Assembly (NCBI RefSeq): GCF_003268675.1
Contig: NZ_CP029378.1
Span: forward strand, 7,440,001 to 7,504,000
Length of the DNA stretch: 64,000 nucleotides
Direction of reading: 5' to 3'
Source of the DNA: Streptomyces bacillaris
Lineage (GTDB): Bacteria > Actinomycetota > Actinomycetes > Streptomycetales > Streptomycetaceae
Position numbers and translations under genes: made by a program. The notes under the pieces were generated by a model, which worked only from the letters and a program-made list of their open reading frames with translations, was not told the DNA's origin and ran no database searches. Positions 7,977 to 16,358 of the stretch are shown here, piece after piece (positions within the stretch are counted from its first letter, which is position 1; the number at the start of each line of letters is the position of its first letter).

Positions 7977-10067
7977 ATGCATGAAACGCCCCCGTCCACG
8001 ACGATCGATCTGCTCACCCGAACGCTCTACGGTGACAACTTCCGCCAGGAGCACGCCTTCTGGCGTCGGCTGATCACAACAGAACCGTTTCGGCGGCCCG
8101 GTGGCGGCACCCCCGACGAGCGGCTCGCCCTCTCCTACCACCGGCTGCGCATCCTCAACGACGCACTGGACAGCGGCGCGAGGCTGGCCGCCGACCCCCG
8201 CGCCCTGGCCGCCCTGCACGAATGGCTCGGCCCGGTCGACCCCGCGCTGACCACCGTCGCGGGCATCCACTACAACCTCTTCCTCGGCTCCCTCCTCGAC
8301 CACGACCCAGGCACGCTCCGCGACCTGTCGGACTTCCTGGAGCTGCGGAACATCGGCACCTTCCTCTGTACGGAGGTGGCGCACGGCAACGACGCGGCGG
8401 CCGTCGAGACGACCGCGACGTACGACCCCGAACGCGACGGCTTCGTCCTGCACACCCCGCACGCGGGCGCCCAGAAGTTCATGCCCAACACCAGCCCCGC
8501 CGGGGGCCCCAAGACCGGAGTGGTCGCCGCCCGGCTCCTCGCCGACGGCACCGACCACGGGGTCTTCCTCTTCCTCGCCCCGCTCACCGATGCCGTGGCC
8601 GCGCTGCCCGGCGTACGGGTGCGGCGGCTGCCCGCCCGGATGGGCTCCCCGGTCGACCACTGCCTCACCTCCTTCGACCGGTACTTCGTCCCGCGCGAGG
8701 CGCTGCTCGCCGGGGAGCAGGGGCGGATCGGCGCGGACGGCCGGTTCACCAGCCGACTGGCCAACCGCAGAAGGCGGTTCCTCCTCTCCATCGGGCGCGT
8801 CACCCCCGGCAAGCTCTCCATGAGCGCCTGCGCCGTCGGCTCCGCCCGGGTCACCCTCGCGATCGCGATCCGGTACGCGGGCCACCGGCTGGTCTCCGGG
8901 GCGCGCGGCGACCGGCGGGTGCCCGTCTACGCGCACCGCAGCCACCACGGCCCGCTCGCCGGGGCGATGGCCACCGTCTTCGCGATGAGCCTCCTGCACC
9001 GCAGGGCACTGGACCGCTGGGAGTCCGCCCCGGCTGCCGACCGGGCCGAGGCGGAGCGTCTGGTCGCCGTCGCCAAGGGGTGGATCACCTGGCAGGCGCG
9101 CGGCGTCATCGTCGAGTGCCGGGAGCGGTGCGGGGCGCAGGGGCTGCTGGAGAACAACGGCATGACCGAGCTGTTCACCGGAATCGAGGGGGCGATCACC
9201 GCCGAGGGCGACAACCTCGCCGTCCACGCCAAGGCCGCCGCCGAGATGCTGTTCGGCGTCACGGTCCGGGACGAGGAGGAGGGGGACGGGCCCGGCGACC
9301 TGGACGACCCGCACTTCCTGGGACGGCTGCTCGCGGCGGTGGAGGACATCTGGTTCGACCGCGCCCGGGAGCGGATCAGCGCCGCCCCGGCCGGGGACCC
9401 GCTCGGCCGGTGGAACGCCGCCTCGGGCCCGGCGCTGCGCGGGGTGGAGGCGTACGGCTACCGGCAGGCGGGCGAGGCGTTCGAACAGGCCGTGGCCGCA
9501 CTGCCCGAAGGACCGGCCCGCGAGCGGCTCACCGAGCTGCACCGGCTCTTCGCCCTCCGGTGGATCGCCCGCAACAGCGGCGACCTCCTCGCCGCCGGAC
9601 GGCTGACCGCCGGACAGGTGTCCGCGCTGCCCGACGCGGAGGAGCGGCTCATCGCGACCGTCGCCCGGCACGCCCCCGAGCTGGTGCGGTCCTTCGCGCT
9701 GCCGGAGCGGCTGATGTCGGACTGGCCGATCGCCGGACCCGGTTACGCGGACGCCTACGACGACCCGGAGGGGCCCTGGCACCGGGACCGCGGGCCGGCA
9801 GGGACCGGGGCGGGCGCTTCGGGCGGGAGCGGCAGCCGCACGGGAGAGGGGAGCGGCACCCGTACGGGCGCCGGGGCCGGGCGTCGTACGGCGGATTTCC
9901 TGCGGCCCGCCTGTGGCAGCAAGCGGCGGCGGCCGCTGCGCGAGAAGGTCGCGGCGCTCGGGACGCGCGGGGTGCTGCTGGCGTACTGGGGGACCACATC
10001 CGTGCTCTCCCGGTGGTTCGAGAAGCCGCAGGTGGGCGCAGATGAATCGGTTCGCCCCAGGGCGTAA
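7977..10067 (+). CDS. Acyl-CoA oxidase/dehydrogenase-like flavoprotein
   Basis: A 696-residue protein whose length and organisation fit the acyl-CoA oxidase (ACOX) branch of the acyl-CoA dehydrogenase superfamily. LRNIGTFLCTEVAHGNDAAA is the oxidase-type flavin and substrate loop. FVLHTPHAGAQKFMPNT follows, then VRRLPARMGSPVDHC, and YAHRSHHGPL opens the helical half. AQGLLENNGMTELFTGIEG matches the C-terminal flavin-contact region. Residues about 600-640 form a Gly/Ser/Arg/Thr-rich insert. I use ATG 7977 because 7932 lies inside the preceding hairpin. Sitting between ketoacyl synthases and an ACP, it probably desaturates an acyl thioester made by the locus. Confidence 0.8.
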   Translation: MHETPPSTTIDLLTRTLYGDNFRQEHAFWRRLITTEPFRRPGGGTPDERLALSYHRLRILNDALDSGARLAADPRALAALHEWLGPVDPALTTVAGIHYNLFLGSLLDHDPGTLRDLSDFLELRNIGTFLCTEVAHGNDAAAVETTATYDPERDGFVLHTPHAGAQKFMPNTSPAGGPKTGVVAARLLADGTDHGVFLFLAPLTDAVAALPGVRVRRLPARMGSPVDHCLTSFDRYFVPREALLAGEQGRIGADGRFTSRLANRRRRFLLSIGRVTPGKLSMSACAVGSARVTLAIAIRYAGHRLVSGARGDRRVPVYAHRSHHGPLAGAMATVFAMSLLHRRALDRWESAPAADRAEAERLVAVAKGWITWQARGVIVECRERCGAQGLLENNGMTELFTGIEGAITAEGDNLAVHAKAAAEMLFGVTVRDEEEGDGPGDLDDPHFLGRLLAAVEDIWFDRARERISAAPAGDPLGRWNAASGPALRGVEAYGYRQAGEAFEQAVAALPEGPARERLTELHRLFALRWIARNSGDLLAAGRLTAGQVSALPDAEERLIATVARHAPELVRSFALPERLMSDWPIAGPGYADAYDDPEGPWHRDRGPAGTGAGASGGSGSRTGEGSGTRTGAGAGRRTADFLRPACGSKRRRPLREKVAALGTRGVLLAYWGTTSVLSRWFEKPQVGADESVRPRA

Positions 10068-10187
10068 CCGGAAGATCTTCATCCAGTTACTTCGGCGGGG
10101 GCTGATTTCAGCCACCCGCCCCGCGTCAAGCCCCCGATGGGTTGATGAAGCCGTCGGCGGGCCGATGAACCGATGAGAGGAAACGCC

Positions 10188-10469
10188 GTGCAGACCCAGA
10201 CCATCCACCCGAAGATCACCGAGGTACTCACCGGGACGTTCAAGGTGCCCGCGGCCGAGATCCTGCCGGAGTCCACGATGGACAGCCTGGAGATGGACTC
10301 CCTGGCCGTCGCGGAGTTCGCCGTCATCATCAAGGAGACCCTGGGGGTCACCGCCGACTCCGAGAAGCTCTACAAGGACGCCACGCTCGCCGACATCACC
10401 GCGTTCATCGACGCGGCCGTCGGCGGCGAGGCGGCGGGCAGTGCGGTGCCGGTGAGCAACACCCGATGA
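10188..10469 (+). CDS. Acyl carrier protein
   Basis: A 93-residue acidic protein with the four-helix carrier fold. The phosphopantetheine Ser lies in LEMDSLAVAEFAVII. GTG 10188 has GAGAGGAAAC just upstream; an in-frame ATG at 10173 would add five residues and lacks a ribosome site. The stop overlaps the next synthase start by 4 bp, so carrier and synthase are coupled. It is presumably the dedicated carrier of the locus. A 120-base stretch with no gene precedes it. Confidence 0.88.
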   Translation: MQTQTIHPKITEVLTGTFKVPAAEILPESTMDSLEMDSLAVAEFAVIIKETLGVTADSEKLYKDATLADITAFIDAAVGGEAAGSAVPVSNTR

Positions 10470-11706
10470 ACCGACCCGCCATCGCCGTCACCGGCCTGGG
10501 CATGATCACCCCGGCCGGCCACACCACCGACACCACCTGGGACGGCGTCTGCCGAGGCGGTTCCTTCGCCCGCACCGTCCCCGAACTGCACGGCTGCGCC
10601 GTCGACTTCGCCTGTACGGTCACCGGCATCGACCTGGACGGAGCGGTCGGCGGCCGCAGCGCCTTCCGGATGGGCCGGTACGTCAAGTTCGCCGTCCTCG
10701 CCGCACGGGAGGCGGTGGCCGACGCCGGGCTCGACCCCGCCCACTGGGACGGCGCCCGCGTCGCCGTCGTCGTCGGCACCAGCAGCGGAGGCTCCGCCGG
10801 ACTCACCGAACAGGCCGTCGCCCTGGAGCGGCGCGGCCCCGAGGCCACCTCGCCCTCGGGCATCCTGCTCACCATCCCGAGCATGCCCGCGGCCGAGATC
10901 GCCATCCAGATGAAGGCCACCGGCCCCAGCCTGGCGCCCTGCACGGCCTGTTCCTCCGGGGTGACCGCCCTCTCCGTGGCCCGCGACATGCTGGCGCTCG
11001 GCCAGTGCGACATCGCGATCGCCGGGGCCACCGAGTCGATCGTCTTCCCGGTCGCCATGACCGGCTTCGCCCGCTCCGGCGCGGCCGCCCTGCGGGACGC
11101 GGACGGGCCGGAGGGCGGCGACCCCGCCCGCCTCTGCCGCCCCTTCGCCGCCGACCGGGCCGGGCTCGTCATGGGCGAAGGCGCCGCGATCATGGTCCTG
11201 GAGCGGGCGGCGGACGCCCGGGCCAGGGGAGCGGCCCCCCGAGCGCTGCTCGCCGGCACCGGCGCCACGACCGACGCCCACCACCCGACCTCCCCGCACC
11301 CCTCCGGGGCGGTCGCCCAGGCCGCCGTGGAGGCGGCGCTGAGGGACGCGGGCTGGCGGGCCGAGGACGTGGAGCACGTCAACGCGCACGGCACCTCGAC
11401 GCCCCTGAACGACGCGACCGAGGCCGCCCTCATCGGCCGGGCCTACCCGCACCGGCCGCCCGTCACCGCCCCCAAGGGCGTCCTGGGCCACTGCATGGGG
11501 CGGCCGGGGCCATTGAGGCGGGGCTGACCGTCCTGACGCTCCAGCACGGCATCGTCCCGCCGATCGCCAACCTGGACGCCCCCGACCCCGGGTTCGCCAT
11601 CGACTGCGTCACCAAGACCCCGCGTGAGGTGCCCGTACGACGGGCCGTCAGCCACTCCTTCGGGTTCGGCGGACAGAACGCGGTGATCGCCCTGGAGGCC
11701 CCGTAG
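10466..11706 (+). CDS. Beta-ketoacyl-ACP synthase II family, one apparent frameshift
   Basis: A second FabF-like synthase, paralogue of the one at 6645-7901. The first frame carries Cys in PCTACSSGVTALSVA, His in HVNAHGTSTPLND and KGVLGHCMG, then derails. The remaining part (GAIEAGLTVLTLQHG to SHSFGFGGQNAVIALE) continues in another frame to 11706. Adding one G to the run at 11497-11500 restores GHCMGAAGAIEAGLTV, aligning with GHTLAAAGAIEA in the paralogue. The corrected protein would be 413 residues against 418, with all catalytic residues present. I treat it as an intact gene with a sequence error, although a genuine recent inactivation is possible. Confidence 0.8.
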
Positions 11707-11736
11707 ACCGTCCGACAGGCCCCCTGAGGGGCGGCC

Positions 11737-11775
11737 GGGCCGGTGCGGCGGGACGATCCCGCGCCGCACCGGCCC
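11737..11775 (+). terminator. Long GC-rich hairpin after the ketoacyl synthase locus
   Basis: GGGCCGGTGCGGCG (11737-11750) pairs with CGCCGCACCGGCCC (11762-11775), and inner GGGA/TCCC extends the stem with a small bulge. It closes the upstream operon before the riboswitch. Confidence 0.65.
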
Positions 11776-11821
11776 ACGGGGGAGCGGCCCGCGCACCGGC
11801 TCCGACCTGGGCGAAGGCCCG

Positions 11822-11996
11822 TGATAGCTTGCCGGGGCCAGTCGAACCCCGGCGACGGGGTCAGGGAATCCGGTGCGAGACCGGAACTGACGCGCAGCGG
11901 TGAGGGGGACGGGCGGGGCCACGGCCACTGGAGCACCCACACGCTCCGGGAAGGCGTCCCGCCCGGACGAACCCGAGTCCGAAGACCTGCTGGCAC
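11822..11996 (+). promoter_or_regulatory. Cobalamin (B12) riboswitch
   Basis: The conserved B12 aptamer blocks occur in order: GGGAATCCGGTGCGAGACCG near 11864, CTGACGCGCAGCGGTGA near 11887, GCCACTGG near 11924, GGGAAGGCG near 11948 and GAGTCCGAAGACCTGCTGGC at 11974. A short hairpin GCCCCG-CACC-CGGGGC at 12001-12016 could be the expression platform, about 55 bases before the btuF start. In this class, adenosylcobalamin binding lowers expression, so the transporter genes should be induced when B12 is scarce. Confidence 0.93.
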
Positions 11997-12070
11997 CCGC
12001 GCCCCGCACCCGGGGCACGGAACCGTACGACGGGCTCCGCGGCTGGGCCCAGAGACAACCGAGGTCCTCC

Positions 12071-13120
12071 GTGCTGCCCCAGGCCACCCCCGCCCCGATA
12101 CGTACCGCCGCCCTCCTCGCGGCCGCCGCCGTCCTGCTCACCGCCTGCGGCGGCGGGACCACCACATCCTCCGCCGAGGGCGGCGACCAGGCCGACGGCT
12201 TCCCCGTCACCCTGAAGAACTGCGGGCGCACCGTCACCGTCAAGGCGCCGCCCCAGCGGGCCGTCTCGGTCGACCAGGGATCGACGGAGATCCTCCTCTC
12301 ACTGGGCCTCGCCGACCGGCTCGCGGGCACCGCCACCTGGAGCGACCCGGTCATGAAGGGCCTGGAGAAGGCCAACGCGGGCGTCGAGCGCATCTCCGAG
12401 AACCGGCCCTCCTCGGAGAAGGTCCTCGACAAGGAGCCCGACTTCCTCTCCGCCTCCTTCGCCTCCACCCTCGCCAAGGGCGGCGTCGCACCGCGCGAAC
12501 AGTTCGAGAAGCTGGGCGTGCCGACCTACATCTCGCCCGCCGACTGCGTCGGCAAGGACAACAGCGGCGGCGGCGACGGAGCCCGTACCGCGCCCCTCAC
12601 CATGGACAGCGTCTACACCGAAGTCCGGGAACTCTCCCAGGTGTTCGGCGTCCCCGAGCGCGGCGACGCCCTGGTGAAGAAGCTCCAGGAGCGGGTCGCG
12701 AAGGCCACCGAGGGCATCGACGGCTCGAAGGCCTCCCTCCTCTACTGGTTCTCCGACTCCAAGGCCCCCTACCTCGCGGGCTGTTGCGGCGCCCCCGGCG
12801 TCATCACCAGGGAACTCGGCGCGAAGAACGTCTTCGACGACACCCACGACGAATGGCCCCAGATCAGCTGGGAGACCGTCGCCGACCGCAACCCCGACGT
12901 CCTGGTCATCGGCGACCTGAGCCGCACCATGCAGACCGCCGAGAGCGCCGAGAAGAAGATCGAGTTCCTGGAGTCCAACCCGGTCACCAGGACCATGGAC
13001 GCCGTGAAGAACCGCCGTTACGTGCTGCTCAGCGGCCAGGCCATGAACCCCACCATCCGGACGGTCGAAGGACTGGAGCGCGTCGCCGCCGGGCTGCGCG
13101 ACTTCGGACTCACGGGGTGA
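12071..13120 (+). CDS. btuF: Cobalamin/cobamide ABC transporter substrate-binding lipoprotein
   Basis: A 349-residue BtuF/FecB-type binding protein anchored outside the membrane. The signal peptide (IRTAALLAAAAVLLTACGGG) ends in a lipobox with Cys at about residue 28. The binding domain follows with VSVDQGSTEILLSLGLADRL, then NPDVLVIGDL near the C-terminus. GTG 12071 is the start because it opens the signal peptide; upstream in-frame codons lie in the riboswitch. The stop overlaps the permease start. The B12 riboswitch in front and the permease and ATPase behind support a corrinoid ligand. Cysteines in LAGCCGAPGV may form a disulfide. Confidence 0.88.
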   Translation: MLPQATPAPIRTAALLAAAAVLLTACGGGTTTSSAEGGDQADGFPVTLKNCGRTVTVKAPPQRAVSVDQGSTEILLSLGLADRLAGTATWSDPVMKGLEKANAGVERISENRPSSEKVLDKEPDFLSASFASTLAKGGVAPREQFEKLGVPTYISPADCVGKDNSGGGDGARTAPLTMDSVYTEVRELSQVFGVPERGDALVKKLQERVAKATEGIDGSKASLLYWFSDSKAPYLAGCCGAPGVITRELGAKNVFDDTHDEWPQISWETVADRNPDVLVIGDLSRTMQTAESAEKKIEFLESNPVTRTMDAVKNRRYVLLSGQAMNPTIRTVEGLERVAAGLRDFGLTG

Positions 13121-14181
13121 GCGCCGGCCACCCGACGGCGAAGACGTCCCCCGGGGCACGGCGGGTGGGCGCGCCGTTCCAGGCGCTGCTCTGGACCGGC
13201 GGACTCGCGCTCCTGCTGCTCTCCACAGCCGTCGCCGTCACGATCGGGCCCGCCCGGATCTCCGTCCCCGACGTCTGGTCCGCCGTCGCCTCCCACCTCG
13301 GCTTCGGCACCTCGGAGCTGAGCCCGATCCGGGACGGCATCATCTGGAACCTGCGCATGCCCCGCACCCTGCTCGCCGCCGTGTGCGGGGCCGGGCTCGC
13401 GGTGTGCGGCACGGTGATGCAGTCCCTGCTGCGCAACCCGCTCGCGGACCCCTTCGTCCTCGGCGTCTCCTCGGGGGCCTCCACCGGGGCGGTCGTGGTG
13501 GTCGTCCTCGGGGTCGGCGGGGGAGCGGTGTCGCTCTCGGCCGGGGCGTTCGTCGGGGCCCTCTGCTCCTTCGCCCTGGTCCTGCTGCTCAGCCACACCC
13601 TCGGCGCCACCACCGACCGGGTGGTCCTCTCCGGGGTCGCCGCGATGCAGCTCTTCTCCGCCCTGACCTCCTTCGTCGTGATGACCTCCGCCGACGCCGA
13701 GCAGACCCGCGGAGTGCTCTTCTGGCTGCTGGGCTCGCTCAGCGGGGTCGGGTGGGGCGAAGTGGCCCTCTGCACCGCCGTCCTCGCCGTCTGCCTGGTG
13801 ATCTGCCTGGCCCACGCCCGTACGCTCGACGCCTTCGCCTTCGGGCAGGAGGCCGCGGCCGCGCTCGGTGTCGACGTCGCCCGCACCCGGATCGTGCTGC
13901 TGTGCACCACCGCCCTGCTGACCGCCGCCCTCGTCAGCTCGGCCGGGGCGATCGGCTTCGTCGGCCTCGTCCTCCCGCACGCGGCCCGCGCGCTCACCGG
14001 CTCCGGCCACCGGCGGCTCCTGCCGGTCACCGCGCTCGCCGGGGCGATCTTCCTCGTCTGGGTCGACACCCTGGCCCGGACCGTCCTGGACCCGCAGGAA
14101 GTGCCCGTCGGAGTGGTCACCGCGCTGATCGGCGTCCCCGCCTTCGTCCTCGTCCTGTACCGCACCCGGAGCGCCTCATGA
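13117..14181 (+). CDS. btuC: Cobalamin ABC transporter permease (FecCD/BtuC family)
   Basis: A 354-residue membrane protein of the BtuC/FecCD family with about 10 helices. Conserved blocks are RMPRTLLAAVCGAGLAVCG, LLRNPLADPFVLGVSSGAS and AGAIGFVGLVLPHAARAL, the last near the ATPase-coupling loop. The GTG at 13117 overlaps the btuF stop by 4 bp. The protein ends with ALIGVPAFVLVLYRTR and overlaps btuD by 4 bp, giving one tightly coupled btuFCD operon. Confidence 0.9.
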   Translation: MSAGHPTAKTSPGARRVGAPFQALLWTGGLALLLLSTAVAVTIGPARISVPDVWSAVASHLGFGTSELSPIRDGIIWNLRMPRTLLAAVCGAGLAVCGTVMQSLLRNPLADPFVLGVSSGASTGAVVVVVLGVGGGAVSLSAGAFVGALCSFALVLLLSHTLGATTDRVVLSGVAAMQLFSALTSFVVMTSADAEQTRGVLFWLLGSLSGVGWGEVALCTAVLAVCLVICLAHARTLDAFAFGQEAAAALGVDVARTRIVLLCTTALLTAALVSSAGAIGFVGLVLPHAARALTGSGHRRLLPVTALAGAIFLVWVDTLARTVLDPQEVPVGVVTALIGVPAFVLVLYRTRSAS

Positions 14182-14963
14182 GCCCCACCACCGGCGGCGG
14201 CCTGCGTGCCGAACGGGTCGGCCGGAAGGCGGGCGGGCGGCTCATCCTCGACGGCGTCGACATCACCCCGCCACCCGGCGCCACCGTCGGACTGCTCGGC
14301 CCCAACGGCTCCGGCAAATCCACCCTGCTGCGCATCCTCGCGGGGCTCCTCGCCCCGGACACCGGCACCGTCACCCTGGACGGCGACCCGCTCACCGGCC
14401 TCGGCCGCCGCACCGTGGCCCGCCGGATCGCCGTGGTCGACCAGCACGCCGTCACCCAGGTCGACCTGAGCGTCCTGGATGTCGTACGCCTCGGCCGCAT
14501 CCCGCACCGCCGCGCCTGGTCCGCCCCGGACCGCGGTGACGAGGAAGCCGTCACCGACGCCCTGCGGCGCACCGGGCTCACCGACCGGGCCGCCCAGTCC
14601 TGGCACACCCTCTCCGGCGGCGAACGCCAGCGCGTCCAGATCGCCCGCGCTCTCGCCCAGCAGCCCCGCGAACTCCTCCTCGACGAGCCCACCAACCACC
14701 TCGACATCCAGCACCAGCTGGAACTGCTCGCCCTGGTCGCCGCACTGCCCCTGACCAGTGTCGTCGCCCTGCACGACCTCAACCTGGCCGCGATGTTCTG
14801 CGACCGGATCACCGTGATGAAGGCGGGCCGGGTCGTCGCGGGCGGCACCCCGGCCGAGGTCCTCACCGAGGAGCTGATCGAGGACGTGTACGGGGTCCGT
14901 GCGGTCGTCACCCCGGACGGGCCGGAGGGACGACCTTCGGTACGGTTCCTGCCGCGTCGGTAG
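14178..14963 (+). CDS. btuD: Cobalamin ABC transporter ATP-binding protein
   Basis: A 261-residue ABC ATPase with all motifs: Walker A GLLGPNGSGKSTLL (about residue 38), signature LSGGERQRVQIARAL, Walker B ELLLDEPTNHLD and the H-loop His in VVALHDLNLAAM. Homology class is FecE/BtuD/HmuV. The ATG overlaps the permease stop by 4 bp. It powers uptake of the corrinoid delivered by BtuF. Confidence 0.9.
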   Translation: MSPTTGGGLRAERVGRKAGGRLILDGVDITPPPGATVGLLGPNGSGKSTLLRILAGLLAPDTGTVTLDGDPLTGLGRRTVARRIAVVDQHAVTQVDLSVLDVVRLGRIPHRRAWSAPDRGDEEAVTDALRRTGLTDRAAQSWHTLSGGERQRVQIARALAQQPRELLLDEPTNHLDIQHQLELLALVAALPLTSVVALHDLNLAAMFCDRITVMKAGRVVAGGTPAEVLTEELIEDVYGVRAVVTPDGPEGRPSVRFLPRR

Positions 14964-15096
14964 CCGTCGGGGTCCGGCATGAATGCCGGGCAGGAGGCAC
15001 CGGTCCCGGACAGCCCGCCGGGCGGACCCGTCGTACGGGCCCGCCCGGAGGTCGAGGACATGGGAGCGGCCTTCCGGCCGCCGGAAGGAGGTGCCG

Positions 15097-16140
15097 TCAG
15101 CGGCGGCGCCCCTGGCCGAACTCGCCACCGGCGTCCTTGCCGGTGCCCATGTCCTTGCCGTCCGCGTAGTCGATCTTCTCCTTGCGGATCTCGGCCGAGA
15201 CTTCCTTCTGCTCGGTGACCCGCTCGGTCTCCAGCCGCACCCGCTCCACCGGGACGGCCTCCTTGCGCACGGTGGCGCGCTCCGCGTGCAGGGTGACCTC
15301 CACGTCCTGCTCGCCGAAGTCCGTCGTACCGGTCACCTTCTCACCGGGCTGCAACGGCTCGCGGACCACCCGCACCTCCTCGTGGGAGACCGGAACGGAC
15401 CGGGTGACCTCCTCGGTCACCACGTACTTGTGCAGCCGGGCCCGGCCGCTCTCGTACTCCTCCGTACCGACGTGCAGCTGCTCCTCGGAGCGGATCAGCT
15501 CGTCCTTGCCGCTCATGTCGGCACCCCGGGACGCGCCCGCGCCCGCGAGCGGCCTGGAGGTGGCGGAGGTGTCGCGGTGCCTGCCGGTACCGGCGCCCGC
15601 ACCGGCCATGCCGGCTCCGGCCGTCGTCCCCGCGGCGCCCGTGCCCGTCGTGGTGTGGCCGGTCGCCTTGGCGCTCGGCGGCGGCGTGCCCGTGCCTCGG
15701 GCCGTGCCCGCCGCACCCGCTCCGGCCGCGCCCATGGCGCCCGTTCCGGCGACGGTCCGGGCGTCGGCGCCGGTACCCGTGCCGGTGCCCTTGGCGTCAC
15801 CGCCGAGATTGCCCGCCTTACGGGTCATGCCGTAGTGCTGGTACAGCTCCTCCTCCTCGGCGACGGAGAGGTGCGCGTCCGCGTCCACGCGGGGCGCCTC
15901 CTTGACCGTCTCCTTGGAGTGCGAGACATGCAGGTCGGAGCCCACTCGACGGGCTCCGGCGAGCGGTACGAAGCTCTCCTTCATGCCGAACAGGCCGGTC
16001 TTGACCGTGACCCAGTCGGGCTTGCCGGTGTCGTCGTCGACGTACACCCGGCCCACACTGCCGACCTTCTCGCCCTCGTTGTCGTACACGGTCAGACCGT
16101 CGAGCTCTCCGGAATCCGTGAAACCGTCAGCGGCTCCCAT
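15097..16140 (-). CDS. PRC-barrel and DUF2382 domain protein
   Basis: A 347-residue soluble protein. An N-terminal PRC-barrel (about residues 12-85; LTVYDNEGEKVGSVGRVYVD) is joined by a roughly 100-residue Gly/Ala/Thr linker to a C-terminal DUF2382 domain (about 205-330; HKYVVTEEVTRSVPVSHEEV and RKEAVPVERVRLETERV). Such proteins are common in actinobacteria and often linked to general stress, but their biochemistry is unknown. AGGAGG lies nine bases before the ATG at 16140. It is monocistronic between btuD and cbiZ. Confidence 0.85.
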   Translation of the reverse strand: MGAADGFTDSGELDGLTVYDNEGEKVGSVGRVYVDDDTGKPDWVTVKTGLFGMKESFVPLAGARRVGSDLHVSHSKETVKEAPRVDADAHLSVAEEEELYQHYGMTRKAGNLGGDAKGTGTGTGADARTVAGTGAMGAAGAGAAGTARGTGTPPPSAKATGHTTTGTGAAGTTAGAGMAGAGAGTGRHRDTSATSRPLAGAGASRGADMSGKDELIRSEEQLHVGTEEYESGRARLHKYVVTEEVTRSVPVSHEEVRVVREPLQPGEKVTGTTDFGEQDVEVTLHAERATVRKEAVPVERVRLETERVTEQKEVSAEIRKEKIDYADGKDMGTGKDAGGEFGQGRRR

Positions 16141-16358
16141 AACCGAACCCTCCTCGCTGGGCGCGCCCTGTGGGTGGCTCCACCAGATGTGGCACGTCCG
16201 GCTTCCATCGCGCCTCACCCGGTTGGACGGTGCAACCGCCCGGCCACCCGGCCGAAGGGCCCCCGGAGGCCCCGGGGACCCTGCTGGCCCCGTACGGAGC
16301 CGCCCGGCGGCCCGTGACCCGGTTAGGCCAATCGGGTGAGCGGGTGCGGGCCCCGCAT

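Noticed and set aside
11491..11510. Programmed frameshift in the ketoacyl synthase
   Set aside because: No slippery heptamer with a downstream structure is evident, the paralogue needs none, and the same one-base deficit recurs in unrelated genes.
11743..13116. Long frame preceding btuC
   Set aside because: It is an open-frame extension through the riboswitch and btuF in another frame and is Arg/Pro-rich.
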